Below are positions 32,735 to 43,971 of a DNA stretch of 64,000 bases, piece by piece. Within the stretch, counting starts at the first letter, position 1. Every line of letters begins with the position of its first letter. The DNA is from Galeruca laticollis (lineage: Eukaryota > Arthropoda > Insecta > Coleoptera > Chrysomelidae). The DNA is taken from the NCBI GenBank assembly GCA_963921935.1, contig OY998177.1, positions 104,585,015 through 104,649,014 on the forward strand, written 5' to 3'. The translations under genes were made by a program, and so were the position numbers. The notes beneath the pieces were generated by a model. It saw only the letters and a program-made list of their open reading frames with translations, was not told the DNA's origin and ran no database searches.

Positions 32735-33723
32735 TTACTTTTCCGCCCAACCTATCTAATATGCGAGAAAAGTATTGGTTTACCCCAAAAAAAGTTGGAA
32801 TTTTGAAATTTTTTTTAATTATTTTTACGTTTTCCATCAACAACAACACGAAAAAACGGTTTTCAGAAAAAAAATCCTGTGTGTATGTCGTCGTCGTCGT
32901 CGTTGTCGTCGGCCACTTTTCCTTACATGTCTTGTTAGCACGATACAGCCTCCAGAGAGCAATAAGTCACCAATTTTATGATGTAATATTGTTGAGGACA
33001 TGTCACAGATTAACCCTATTGATTTTCAGGTCACCAGAGCTAGTACAACGGGTGCTATGGTACTTGAAATACGACATTTTGTCATTTTTTGAGAAATTTC
33101 AGTTTGTTAGCACGATACAGCCTCCGGAGCTCAACAAGTCACCAATTTTATGATTGAATATTATTCATCTCACTAATGAACCCTATTGATTTTAAGCTCA
33201 CCAGAGCCAATACAACAGGTGCTACAGTAGTTTAAGTACGATATTTTTGTCATTTTTGGAGAAGTTTCAGTTTGTTAACACGATACAGCCTCCGGTGTAT
33301 ATACAAGTGACCAATTTTATGATTGGATATTATTCAGAGCGTCTCAAAGATGAACCCTATTGATATTCAGCTCACTAAAGCAAGTACAAGAGGTGCTATG
33401 ATACTTGAAGTACCAAATTTTTCTCATTTTTGGAGAATTTTCAGTTTGTTGGCACGATACAGCCTCCAGAGAGTATACGATTGATCAATTTCATGATTGA
33501 ATTTTGTTCAAGGTGTCTCACAGATGTACCCTATTGATTTTCAGTTGACTGGAGCGAGTACAGCGGGTCCTCTAAATCCAGATATACTAAATTTTTGGTT
33601 ATTTTTGGAGAAATTTCGGTTTGTTAGCACGATACATCCCCGAAGTGTATACAACTAACAATTTTATGATAGTATACTGTTGAGGGCCACAGATGCGGAA
33701 AAGTTTTAATCTTTAAAACCGTT
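32735..33723 (-). repeat. 174-bp-unit interspersed repeat, copy 3 (inside piggyBac)
   Basis: Reverse orientation: TACTTTTCCGCCCAACC at the left and TTTTAATCTTTAAAACCGTTT at the right. It holds the tail with the GTC triplet run (32888-32912) and five units marked by GTTAGCACGATACA or close variants near 32933, 33107, 33278, 33449 and 33625. The plus-strand frames here (for example 32719-33153) arise from the repeat. Confidence 0.8.
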
Positions 33724-33790
33724 TATTTTTTTATCAGCTTTAGACTCTAGTATGGCAGGAAATAAACCTCTTACGGAAGCGTAACTGCTG

Positions 33791-35602
33791 GTGTATATAG
33801 ATGCATTGTCAGATATCGAAGATTTTGACAACGCAGGTGATTTTGAGGACGATGAATGGCAAAATAATGAAAATGCTAGTGATATTTCACTTTCGGAGGA
33901 CGAAAATCATGAAGAAACAGAGCATATGTATATTTCAAATCATGTTGAAATCGAAGCTACATCTATACTTCCTACATTGGACACGGTGAAAGCTGGTACC
34001 AGTAAGTCATGTACTGCTACAGTGAAAGCTGCAATAGGGGAAGAGTTTTTCACTGCAAATAATTTGGCAAGAGAAGCAGATATAAAATGTATGAAAAATG
34101 TCACATATGGAACACCACCAATTACATGGTTTTCGCATACCATTCCAGAAGTTGTAGATTTGGAAAGCCCTGCACAATTTTTTTATCAGTATTTCACAAG
34201 TGAACCAATTGATTGCATGGTTGAAAACACAAACCTGTATGCAGTCCAGCAAGGATCCCGATTTCACACGACAAATGCAGCTGAGATGAAGGTATTCATA
34301 GGTATACGCATATTGATGGGTAATACCCGCTACCCAAGGGTACATAATTATTGATAGGCTAGGTTACAGGTTCCCATCATAGCCAATAGTTTGTCCCGTA
34401 ATAATTTCTATAAATTGAGGCAACTTCTTCATTTTGTAAATACGATGGAAAAGCCTAATACTAACGACCGTCTTTGGAAAGTCCGGCCCCTTTTCAATTC
34501 TATTCGGAAGAAATGTTTGAAACTTCCTTTAGAAAAGTGTGTGTGTAGATGAACAGATGGTGCCTTTCAAAGGTAAGATTGATGTGAAACAATACGTAAA
34601 AGGGAAGCCGTGTCCTTGGGGCATCAAGATCTTTGTACTTTGTGGCGCCAGCGGCCTGCTGTACGGCTTTTCATTATATCAAGGGTCTACAACCGAGTTA
34701 GACGAAACTTTCAAGAAGCATTTGGGACTAGGTGCTGCAGTGGTGTGGAAGTTGGCTGAAAGAATTTCAGAACAAAATGTGCAACTATATTATGAAAACT
34801 ATTTCTCAAATTATCAACTTCTTCAATTTTTGAGACAGAAACAAATTTGGGCATCCGGAACAGCACGGTTAGACCGTTTCAAAGCACCTCCGTTTTCATC
34901 AGATAAAGTGTTGCAAACAAAAGGTCGTGAGACATCCGAAGAACTCATTAGTAATGACGGAGAAGTTATTCTCACCAAATGGTTCGACAACAAAGCTGTA
35001 ACTATGGCTTCTAATTATATGGGAATCGGCGAAGCAGATAGGTGCAAAAGGTGGGACAAGAAACAAAAAGAGTATGTGCATGTATCATGACCACAAGTAA
35101 TTCAGCAGTATAATTTGAATATGAGAGGTGTTCATAAGCTCGATTTCCTGGTAACTATTTATAGGCCATTTATACGATCTAAGAAGTGGACCCTGAGGAT
35201 GTTCACGCACGGAATTGATTTATCGCGTGTGAACGCATGGTTAGAACATAGGAACCAGGCTATTCCATTAGGTGTGCGAAAAAACAAATTTTAGACCTAC
35301 TACACTTCAGAGCTTATGTGGGAGAAGCATTGATTTTATCATCAACATCAGGACCTAAGAAACGGGGACGACCATCTGCTGCATCTGATGAGGGTTCACA
35401 AACGACTAAATCTTCACCCAGACCTAGATCTGAAATAAGGCCTATTGGCGATATTCGTTTTGACGGAATAAATCACCTACCTGAGCTAGACGACAAGAAC
35501 TTCGCATCGAGGTGTAAAAATGAAAATTTTTCTGGGAGATCACGAACCATATGTTCAAAACGTAAGGTACATTTATGCCTCACCAAGAAATCAAACTGCT
35601 AA
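33791..35602 (+). pseudogene. piggyBac transposase
   Basis: DDD transposase of the piggyBac family. An acidic N-terminus (DIEDFDNAGDFEDDEW) leads to the core in frame 33791-34354. After a frameshift, 34539-35090 has VDEQMVPFKGK (first Asp), LYYENYFSNYQLL where DNYF is usual, so the second catalytic Asp is Glu, and WFDNKAVTMASNY (third Asp). A stop at 35088 precedes YNLNMRGVHKLD, where GVD is usual. A Cys-rich tail (RTICSKRKVHLCL) ends near 35602. At least three interruptions are present. The start is taken at the first in-frame residues after the satellite insertion, and an upstream exon or ATG may be lost. Confidence 0.85.
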
Positions 35603-35710
35603 ATAAAATATCATACCAAATAAAAGTATGTTTCTTTTGATTGTTCAATACACTATAAATAAATAAATAAAATAAATTTTCATATTATTTTGCAGCCTCT
35701 CACTACCACC

Positions 35711-35863
35711 GTACACTTTCGTGTACCTTTCAAAAACTCAAAAAAATATTATTTTTTTCAAATTGGTACCCATTCTAAAAAAAAGTAAAAAAATTGAAAA
35801 GTCTATGTACTAAATAGCAAAATTTTAACTTGCAAATTAAAAATTCGGTAGCGAAAGGGTTAA
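35711..35863. promoter_or_regulatory. piggyBac right end: subterminal palindrome, TIR and TTAA
   Basis: GTACACTTTCGTGTAC at 35711-35726, then 120 bp on the TIR GGTAGCGAAAGGG at 35847-35859 and the target TTAA at 35860-35863. The asymmetric spacing of the inner sites (3 bp from the TIR on the left, 120 bp on the right) resembles the asymmetric ends known for piggyBac. Confidence 0.65.
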
Positions 35864-37235
35864 TAAACTATCCATAAAAATGTTTGCCAAAATTGGTGAT
35901 ATAGGGCTTCCCATTGGTAAACCTTCAATTTGAATTTATATCTTATTGTCAAGAGTGAAATAATTCTGATTAATACATACATCAAATAAATCAAGTATAT
36001 CTTAAATTATTCCTGAATTAATATTTTTATCTTCTAGTAATTTTTGTACAGGTGTTAGACATTCTTTAGGAGGAACATCTTGGTAACATCAAATGAAATG
36101 AGTTTAGAGTTATCTTGTAATTTGAACGCTTTTAATTTTTTGATTAGTTCTATTGAATTTTCAATTGAATATTTAGATGTATATCCGTAACTATTTAGTA
36201 TATTGTTAAGTTTTCTTGCTAATATATTAAGTAGTATCAACATAATAAACTATAGGTCTAATTGGTTTCGTTATTTTATGTAATTTAACGGTTCCATCTA
36301 ATTGTGAAGAATGAGGATTTTCACTACCGGACTTCTTTTCGTTTTCACTTGAAAGATAATTTGAATTATTGACAATATCTCTTACATTATTAGAGAACTT
36401 TTTTGTTGGGTCTGCTCTAGAACTTGTATATCGCTAGTTTCTATAAAGTTATATGTCTTTGAATTATAATCTTTAGTAGTCAATATGACAGTGGAGCTCC
36501 TCTTGTCAGATTTTGTAACTGTTAGGTTATTATTTTCTACTTTCATTTTGATTGAATTTAAAACTGTTATGTCATTTTTTGTTTGACGTTTAACTTTTAA
36601 CGGTTCAATATTTTTGATTAAAAATTGGCAATTTTTAATTTCTCATAAAGAAAATTATTTGAATAAGATTTCAAAGCTATTTCAGATTCTGTAGCTATAA
36701 TTTGTTCAATATTATTCGTAAATTTTGGCGGTATACTGTATTTTAAACCTTTATTTGAAAATTCTATTTTACGATCTGTAAAATTAGTGTCTGAAAGGTT
36801 TTCAAATCGTGGTTAAAGTGTGTTGGTATATAAGTACTTACAGTTTCATGATGTTTAAAGTATTGAATTCTATGTTTTGTGTGTTCAAGTTTCTGCAGTT
36901 TTTGTTCTTGTTTCTTATCGTATTTTGTCATCTAAACAGTCAAATTCTACTGGATGTAGTTGTAATGTCAGTTCAGAATGTACAACTTTTATGTAGTTGT
37001 CTAAGGAGTCCCTTATTTTAAACCATTTTTTACATTCTTCTCTAAGCCATACTCGTTGAGCACATTTTATAGCTTTTTGTACTTGAGGTGTTTTAGTATG
37101 GCATTTTATATTTATATAATTTGGAAGAACCTTTTCTTTAAGGCATTCTTGATGTTTTGTTATGCTTTGTAACGTTTTTGTAGTAACTTCTGGTACAGTC
37201 GGGACAAATCTTTCCTCAAAGACAGTTAATTTTTT
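35864..37235 (-). pseudogene. Penelope element 3: N-terminal domain and reverse transcriptase
   Basis: Read on the minus strand, 36790-37235 is an open frame for the N-terminal region (RFVPTVPEVTTKTLQ, WLREECKKWFKIRDSLDN, HVETVSTYIP-like end). Further in, stops are frequent, but RT blocks remain: SSQLDGTVKLHKI, ISFDVTKMF (near 36060-36105) and GLPMGSPISPILANIF near 35880-35925. The next block, with the catalytic YVDD, is absent where piggyBac begins. Confidence 0.75.
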
Positions 37236-37254
37236 TTAATATAATTTGAGTTAT

Positions 37255-37272
37255 GAGAGAGAGAGAGAGAGA
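37255..37272. repeat. (GA)9 microsatellite at Penelope 5' edge
   Basis: Eighteen bases of GA repeat exactly between the Penelope 5' end and the next element fragment. It may be a target or end-joining feature. Confidence 0.7.
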
Positions 37273-37274
37273 AC

Positions 37275-37610
37275 GATGTTCAGTATATTCCATCTTAAAT
37301 AAGTTTATTGTCATAGTACTTACGGAAACATTTCAAATAGCTGACTTGAACTCATTTAAAATTGATGGTTATGAAATGTATTACAATGACGGACATTTTA
37401 ATACAAGTGATTGAACGGTAATTTTTGTTAGGTCCAACTTGCCATTTACTTCCAAAGTAAATGATATTGGAGAATTCAGAGTAATTGAAAGTGAACGTAG
37501 AATAAGTGACAGAAATATTTTAATTACTTCCATTTATCGTTCACCCTCATCTAACACAAATATCTTCATTAGTGATCTTCTACTGATTCTAAGGACATAC
37601 GAATAATTTA
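37275..37610 (+). pseudogene. Non-LTR retrotransposon endonuclease fragment
   Basis: Reading NKFIVIVLTETFQIADLNSF then IDGYEMYYNDGHFNTSD, a stop, and ITSIYRSPSSNTNIFISDLL matches the middle of an APE-type endonuclease of the CR1/L2 kind (LTETW, YR-P blocks). The RT is not present, because the fragment ends at about 37610 where an RTE-type RT begins. It may be the partner of the ORF1-like frame at 30018, separated by the Penelope insertion. Confidence 0.6.
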
Positions 37611-37611
37611 G

Positions 37612-38590
37612 CAACTGTATTGGCATCAGACCGCAGAGGTAAGAATTAACAACTACTTAACCACAGAGACATTTAAAATATCCAAGAGAGTACGACAAGG
37701 ATGTATCCTATCGCCAATGCTATTCAACATATATGTCGAAAAAGTTTTTCAAATAGCATTGGAAAAGGAAAACAAAGGAATTAAAGTTAATGGAATTCCA
37801 ATAAGCAACATCAGATATGCGGATGATACCGCTGTATTGGCGAATTCTCCTGAGGACCTCCAACAAACTGTTGACCGAATCAACCAAATAGGAAAACAAT
37901 TTGGCCTGACGATCAATAAAAGTTATGGCAATAGCTCGACACCACAGTTACATCACAATTAGGACGGCCAAAAACTGTATGTGATGTCAAAATTTGTATA
38001 TCTGGGCGCCACCATCAACCAGAAATGGGATTGCGACGAGGAAGTGAAAATAGGAATCGGACGTGCAAAAGACACATTTCATAAACTTAAGAACTTCTTT
38101 ATTGCCCGAACATTGCCCCTGGCACTTCGGATTCGAGTAGTAAAATGCTACGTCTGGCCTATCTTTCTCTATGGGGCAGTAACATGGTCTCTAAAAATCA
38201 AAACTCTGATTCGGATAGAGGCATTTGGAATGTAGACAATTCGTAGACTCCTACACATCCCATGGACTGCACATAAAACTAATGAAGAGGTGCTGGAAAT
38301 GGCCGGTATGCATAGAGAACTTCTGCAAATCGTGAAGAAGAGAAAGATATCCTATCTTGGACACATACTTAGTGGCGCCAGATACTCAATACCTCGGTTG
38401 ATTTTGCAAGGGAAAATAGAAGGTAGAAGAGGCCCGGGAAGAAAACAACATTCATGGCTGCGAAACATTAGGGACTGGTGCGTAACTAGAGATGCAGCCA
38501 CAATCTTCCGAAAGGCAGAAAATGGCATTTGACATGAAAGAAGTACCAAGGACCGCCAACGTGCGAGCACAAGAAGAAGAAGAAGAATGA
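37612..38590 (+). pseudogene. RTE-type non-LTR reverse transcriptase, C-terminal half
   Basis: Starts QLYWHQTAEVRINN, then RVRQGCILSPMLFNIY, ISNIRYADDTAVLAN (catalytic YADD intact), FVYLGATINQKWD, FLYGAVTWSLK, RIEAFGM, NEEVL, KKRKISYLGHIL and GKIEGRRGPGRKQHSWL. It ends with a (AAG)n Arg-rich tail, the usual 3' end of this family. Stops at 37960 and 38233 break it. It is 5'-truncated, as most RTE copies are. Related fragments lie at 52098-53215 and 63690-64000. Confidence 0.82.
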
Positions 38591-38734
38591 TCTTCAACAG
38601 TATATATCTACTCGTACTGGTAGTAACTATAACTATCACATACTTGTGTTACTTTTATCTATTTCTGTCTCAAAATCTAATATAATTTTGAAATACTTGT
38701 ATACTTTGAGTGAACTTTATCATAGTGAAACTTT

Positions 38735-38881
38735 CTTGCTTATTAATAATAATTAATTCAATTGAACCCTGTTTCTGGCAAATTCGTATAGTCATTCTGT
38801 TCCAATTATTTTTTTACAATTAATAATCTATAAATTATTGTAGGTGCCGATGACGTCACTTTCAGTGTCACCGGCTCCCGG
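38735..38881 (-). repeat. Inverted repeat partner 2 (with 29438-29596)
   Basis: The reverse complement reads GGGAGCCGGTGACACTGAAA then GTGACGTCAT and GACTATACGAATTTGCCAG, matching partner 1. The two partners bracket 9.4 kb of other elements. Confidence 0.7.
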
Positions 38882-39235
38882 CCTATATATTTTGCATAAA
38901 ATTTCTAAGAAATTTGTTTTTATGTTTAGGTTCTAATTAACTAAGAGAAGAACAAAACAAAGCAGTATGGAAGCTGATAATTGAACAAACAACTGATGTT
39001 TTTTAAGAAATCAAACTCTCACCCCAGCAAAAAGGCTTTTCTTAATTCCAGAATAACAACCTAAAAATCGGCAAATTAAGTATAGATTCGATAGGAATTA
39101 TATGTTTGTAAACAATGTTGAACTTTCTGACATATTTTTGAAAATTTTATAATTAATAATTTCTAGAAAATTTGCTCGTTTCCGATAATTTTTTGAAAAC
39201 TGCGAGCATTTTTATATATAATACAAGAAAAAGAT

Positions 39236-39701
39236 AAACCGTTTTAAGATGAAAACTAACTTTTCCGCTCTTATACACTCCGCAGGCTGTATAGGACCCG
39301 TTATACTCGCTCTGGTGAGCTGAAAATTTATAAAGTTTATTTGTAGGACGCCCAGAACAATATCCAATCTCCATTTCCAGAGGCTGTATGGAACTAAGAA
39401 ACCGAAATTTCTTCAAAAATAACCAAAAATGTACTATATCTGGATTTATAGGACCCACAGAACTGGCTGTGGTGAGCTGAAAATTAATAGGGTTCATCTG
39501 CAAGATCTCCTGAACAATACCCTATCATAAAGTTGGTAACTTTATACATTCTGGAGGCTGTATCGTGCTAACAAGACGTGTTACAAAAATTGGTCGGCGA
39601 CAACGAAGACGACCACGATATACACACAAGATTTTTTTCCAAAAACCCGTTTTTCGTGTTTTTCTTCCTGAAAAACGTTGAGATAACTCAAAAATTTTTA
39701 C
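39236..39701 (+). repeat. 174-bp-unit interspersed repeat, copy 4 (short)
   Basis: Begins AAACCGTTTTAAGATGAAAAC and keeps CTAACTTTTCCGC, two or three diverged units (GGAGGCTGTATCGTGCTAAC near 39553) and the tail with CACACAAGATTTTTTTCC. It is more diverged and shorter than copies 1 and 2, which suggests an older copy. Confidence 0.7.
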
Positions 39702-42221
39702 GTAATATTTTTTTATAATTCGCATTTATTGAATTTTTCAAATAAAATTCCAAACTATGTATTTGTAATTTATTGAACAATAAAATTTAAAAATTCTGTC
39801 AACTGTCACTTGTGTTTGTAGGGTTACCAACATAAATAAATAAGCACAAAAGTCTCTAATTGCAGTTTTATTATTATTAAAAACATTTTTGCAAGTTCAT
39901 TATAAAAAATAGTGTGTAAAATTCCTGTATCACAATCACTTTTTGCAGTGCTCGTGCTTTGCGTTACTCACAGCTTTGCGGAAATCGCTCTCGTACTACA
40001 AAATTATTCATTGTTATACTCGTTTTATAATATGCTATTATAGCATCGTAGATAGGGTTGGCGGAAACGTAATAATATAATGTGGCATTAAAAATAATAA
40101 TTTGGTATTTTATGTATCTTTTTCTTGTAAACAAGATTTTGGTAAGATTTATTGAATCGAAAATCCCACGTTATACAATTGGTATCGAAAATACTAATTA
40201 CATTTTTTCGAAACTGCAGTAAAATGCTAGATAATAAAATTTTTGTTTAATAATTATTATTGTAAATTAAGATTTAGGGTATGCAAGAAAATCCTAAAAT
40301 TTCAGGGTTTTTTTTTCTCAAATTTTTAAAATAGCTAGTTATTTTTCATTTCTAAAATTATTGTTGTAGTTGTTTTCCGAGTGAAAATACATGGTTTTAA
40401 TCATTAAAACTATTCTTTTCCGTATATGTAACATACCCTGAACAATATGTTACCATTAAATTTCATCACTTGTATACACGTCGGAGGCTGTATCGTGATA
40501 ACGAACCTAAATTACTAATAATATTCATATAAGTAATTGTCATAATTGTGTAATCTATTCGTAAGAGTGATTGTTATATGTAATTGTTTATATAAAGTTC
40601 ATACGTCATTATCCATCGATCTCCTTTTTAACATACAAAACAGCTACAGAAAAAATAATATTACGATCCAAAAGTGATTTTAGGAGACTCGCAGGATTTC
40701 AGTAAAGTTTCTACTCACCCTGTAAAATATCACTTTAAGAACTTGTTAGATTATCCTGAGAATAAAAAGTTTCTGCTTTTTGCATCCCATTTTAAATAAA
40801 CATTCGATTTATTCCTATTCATATAATAATGTTATAAATAATCCGGTAGCTGTCATTCCAGAAAAAAATCTATTGATAAAGAGGGTAAATAAACGTTAGA
40901 AAAAGATAAAAAAACTGTAGATTAATAATAAGTATAATTATGTAAGTTCAATTAATAAACTTGAAATTTGTCTGCAGATGACACTTTTCTAAAATGCGAA
41001 AGGAAGACTGCCTCAAATTAATAATCAAGCTAAGGAAACTTCTAAAAAAACTCTAAATTTAATTAAATTATAATCTGTTAAGTGCTAATGTATAAAACAA
41101 CAATGTTCCTGTCGGTTATTTTAGAATACATAGTTTACATTTAGGATGGAGAAGTTTCGGGACTACGTTGCATTAAAATGCTTTGAAAATGCGAAAAAGA
41201 TTATGCACACATTCTTATAAAATGTTCATTATAAATCAAGTTCCTCTTGAATAATTTATAACTAACTACGAATCGGAGGCTTAATTTTATCGTTTTGATA
41301 TATTCTACAACTTTTGAAATATTGTATTCCGTGGTAGACTATGGAGTATGAAAATGAACAAAAAAAAAGATAAAAACGAATATATCTTGAAATAAAAACT
41401 ATTTACTATAACAACAAAGTATAACTAGTACACTCTATAAGCAATGCTAGATTAGTATCCTAATTCAAAAAACCATAAAAAAATATTTCGAAATTTGAGA
41501 AGCAAATTCAAACTTTCAAATACCCTGTGTTCCAGAAAATTTATATATTTGTACGAGACATTCTGGGCACGTTCTTCAAGAGTTGTTCGGTATATATAGT
41601 GTGACCCACTTAAGATCGCAACACCCAGTAATAGCTTTTAATTGACATTTGATGAACTTCAAATTTAGGTGATTTAAATACGTCGGCAAATACACTATTT
41701 TCAGTTATTAACATTTGATACATGTCAGTAGGGCTTTTTTTATTCGACTTCTAGTTACAACACTACCTCTTGAAACATCTAAAGGTAAATTTGGAATAAT
41801 GTAACTTCATCGGTGTCTGAGATGTACGTCGTCAAAAATTGTTACTTTGATTTTTGAACAAACCTGTATACACGCTAATTGAGGTATTATGAACTCCAAA
41901 CTTTTATGGATAGTGATAGATAATTAGTTTAGTGGTTGCCCTTATGAATATTGGGTTTGTATCAGTAGCGTACGTCTTTAGGGGACTTAAAAAATCGGTG
42001 ATTAAAAAAAGGTAATTACAATTCTTTTTGTTAAATTTCAACTCCATTGTAAAGAGCACTCTTAGAAACCTCAATGTAACTCCCGGCCATGTCATTGACC
42101 TGTCTGAGGTATATGTCGCCCAAAGCAGTATGACTATTTTCATTTCCCAACATCACAGTCTATTAAGTCACATTAGAATGATTATTTTTTTTTATTTGAT
42201 ACTCTCCTTTTAAATCTGCGT
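39702..42221. other. No gene; contains a repeat relic at 40391-40505
   Basis: AT-rich with no recognised coding sequence. At 40391-40505 there is a one-unit relic of the 174-bp-unit family (TGGTTTTAATCATTAAAAC to GGAGGCTGTATCGTGATAAC). Nothing else is identified. Confidence 0.5.
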
Positions 42222-42228
42222 TACCCAG

Positions 42229-42880
42229 TTGGTCATGCGATATGGTCACGAACATCTACGATATTTGTACCGACTCCAGCTGAAGAGCCGTGACGAAACC
42301 CTTCAAGAGTATAAACTGGATATTGCCCAACTAGTTCGATTTGCTTATCCATCAGCACCAGATAACTTGAAGGAGCGTTTAGGCATTAAGGTCTTTATTG
42401 ACAGCTTATGTGACCACCATATGGAGAGAGCGCTTCGATTAGCCTATCCTAAAACATTGGTCGATGCATTAACTGCTACTCTTGAATATGAAGGAGCCAC
42501 GATGGCTTCGAGATACAGAGAGATGATAGACTTGTTGAAAGGTATGGTAGACGGAAAGCCGAAGAAGATCGGGTGCTGAAATTCTGCCGAGCTAGAGCAT
42601 GTGCGCAGTTCGTGTAAGCGTCCTACGACTCCTGCAAACCCAGAACCTCTTAAATATAAGGCAGCCACGAAGGATTCGCGGCACAACAAAGTTGGGACCA
42701 TGCAAGAGGAAGGTAACGAAGACAGGCTTGACCAGATCGTTAACTTGGTAAAAAGTATAGTATACTAGAAACCGAATAAGATCAAATGCCGGAAGTGTGG
42801 CGAACTAGTGCACGTACGCAGCCCGTCTAGGCGACCTAGAACTCCTGCAACCCAAGAACTCCAGTCACGGGCGAACATCA
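42229..42880 (+). pseudogene. Gypsy B gag: capsid end and two degenerate zinc knuckles
   Basis: The 116-residue frame (42229-42579) has RYGHEHLRYLYRLQLKSR and DIAQLVRFAYPSAPDNLKERL, the capsid C-terminal region of Gypsy Gag. A first knuckle follows at 42578-42615 with most Cys lost. A second, similar block at 42660-42880 has KCRKCGELVHVRS, keeping two Cys and the His but not the last Cys. Both are followed by RRP-T-P-A, so the knuckle segment seems duplicated in tandem (about 220 bp apart). Confidence 0.72.
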
Positions 42881-43742
42881 AGCTGATGTGAATCACCGAA
42901 ATACCGACTCTCTGCCTAGACGGTCATGCCCTGTAGACTATTGTTACTGCAACATGTCGAAATCCAAGGAAGTTGCAGTTTTAAGAATTACGGTAGTCAA
43001 CTATGAATGGTCACCCACGAGGATCCGAGAAGATCAGGAGAATGATCGTCACCCAAAGAAGATTCAGCAATGGAAGACAGAAAATCGGCGAACTACCTGG
43101 CAAGAAGTTTCAAGATTTTCTCCGATACTCAAGACATATTGGACTCAGTGGAACTACTTTGTCCTGGAAAAGGGGCTGTTGAAAAGATTTCTTGAAAACG
43201 ATATGATGGTTCCGAGAAGAGAAGACAGATAGTTATCCCAAGAACGAGAGTAGCAGAGGTACTGAGAAAGTTACACGATCGGGAGGTCATCTGGGAGTAC
43301 AGAAAACCCTTCAGCGAGTTCGTGAAATGTTTTATTGGATGAACAGCTCCGATGATGTGAAGGACTGGTATAAGAAATATATGACTTGTGCTAAGAGTAA
43401 TGGACCACATCGCAAAGGAAATGCACCCATGAAACAATATAATGTTGCTTTAGACATCGCTGGACCATTTCCGATGATAGAAAATGGTGATGAATACATC
43501 CTGGTAGTAATGGATTATTTCACAAAGTGGGTGGAAATTTACGCGATCCCGAATCAAAAGACCAAAACTGACGCAGATGTATTGGTGAAAGAATTTATTA
43601 GCCAATCTGGAGTGCCCTTGAAATTCCACAGCGATCAAGGAAGAAACTCCGAGAGTCAGGTATTCCAGGACAAGTTGGGAATGAAGACGACCAGGACAAC
43701 AGCGTTGCATCCACAATCAGACGGAATGGTCGAGAGAATGCT
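42881..43742 (+). pseudogene. Gypsy B integrase
   Basis: Opens at the linker (NHRNTDSLPRRSCP), matching Gypsy A near 9330. It goes through the zinc-binding segment to the core at 43327-43742, with VVMDYFTKWVEIYAIP and HSDQGRNSESQVF and, unlike copy A, LHPQSDGMVERM with the third acidic residue kept. One frameshift lies near 43230-43330. The C-terminal domain is lost at the head-to-head junction (43742). The second Cys of the HHCC finger reads Tyr (WYKKYMTC). Confidence 0.75.
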
Positions 43743-43927
43743 ACCAGAGAGATTAAGGTGGAAGCCTCGTCATTAAATAAAACTGTTTCTGGATCAAAGC
43801 CGTCATTTTCCAGTGCCACTTTAACTCATTCTACTAATTCACTCTTCTCACCGGACGATTCCAACTCACGATCTTCCAATTCTGCTCTTAGTTCCGCCAC
43901 TTTGAGGTCACATGGTCTCTTGGCCAT
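43742..43927 (-). pseudogene. Gypsy element C: gag N-terminus with SAP-like motif
   Basis: On the minus strand, ATG at 43927 opens MAKRPCDLKVAELRAELEDR, then ESSGEKSELVE, a stop, and VKVALENDGFDPETVLF. The spacing of Leu, Gly and Lys/Glu matches SAP motifs, which are DNA-binding helix pairs. It lies 45 bases inside the LTR/PBS, where gag should start. The copy ends at 43742 by inversion against Gypsy B. Confidence 0.65.
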
Positions 43928-43952
43928 TTTTACGTAGCACTTTATTCATATT

Positions 43953-43971
43953 ACCCCACACCTGACACCAA
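43953..43971 (-). promoter_or_regulatory. Primer-binding site of Gypsy C
   Basis: Directly inside the 5' LTR end (ATTACA), the minus strand reads TTGGTGTCAGGTGTGGGG, the position and style of a tRNA primer-binding site. The tRNA was not determined. Confidence 0.55.

Larger units (their letters stand above)
32291..35859 (+). mobile_element. piggyBac-like DNA transposon
   Basis: TIRs CCCTTTAGCTACC (left) and, reversed, CCCTTTCGCTACC (right), a TTAA at 35860-35863, and a plus-strand transposase. It sits inside Penelope element 3. A 1-kb copy of the 174-bp-unit repeat (32735-33723) is inserted between the left end and the transposase. Total 3,569 bp, about 2.6 kb without that insertion. Both ends look preserved, but the transposase is broken. 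Confidence 0.85.
31085..37250 (-). mobile_element. Penelope-like element 3, interrupted by piggyBac
   Basis: Minus-strand copy in two parts, 35864-37250 (N-terminal domain and RT) and 31085-32286 (connector, GIY-YIG, 3' region), separated by a 3.57-kb piggyBac element. About 140 bp holding the RT catalytic box, present in element 2 near 27290-27420, is missing at the junction. It is therefore either deleted at insertion or lost earlier. The 3' end has the same UTR as the other copies. It is the longest Penelope copy in the window. Confidence 0.8.
42222..43742 (+). mobile_element. Gypsy element B, internally deleted
   Basis: Same family as Gypsy A. A gag piece (42229-42880) is joined directly to the linker before integrase (from 42881), so protease, RT and RNase H are missing. 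The integrase core ends abruptly at 43742, where it meets a minus-strand copy of the same family head to head. No LTR belongs to this piece. Confidence 0.78.

Noticed and set aside
32719..33153. 144-residue plus-strand frame
   Set aside because: Lies within the reverse copy of the 174-bp-unit repeat; the Val run comes from the GTC triplets.
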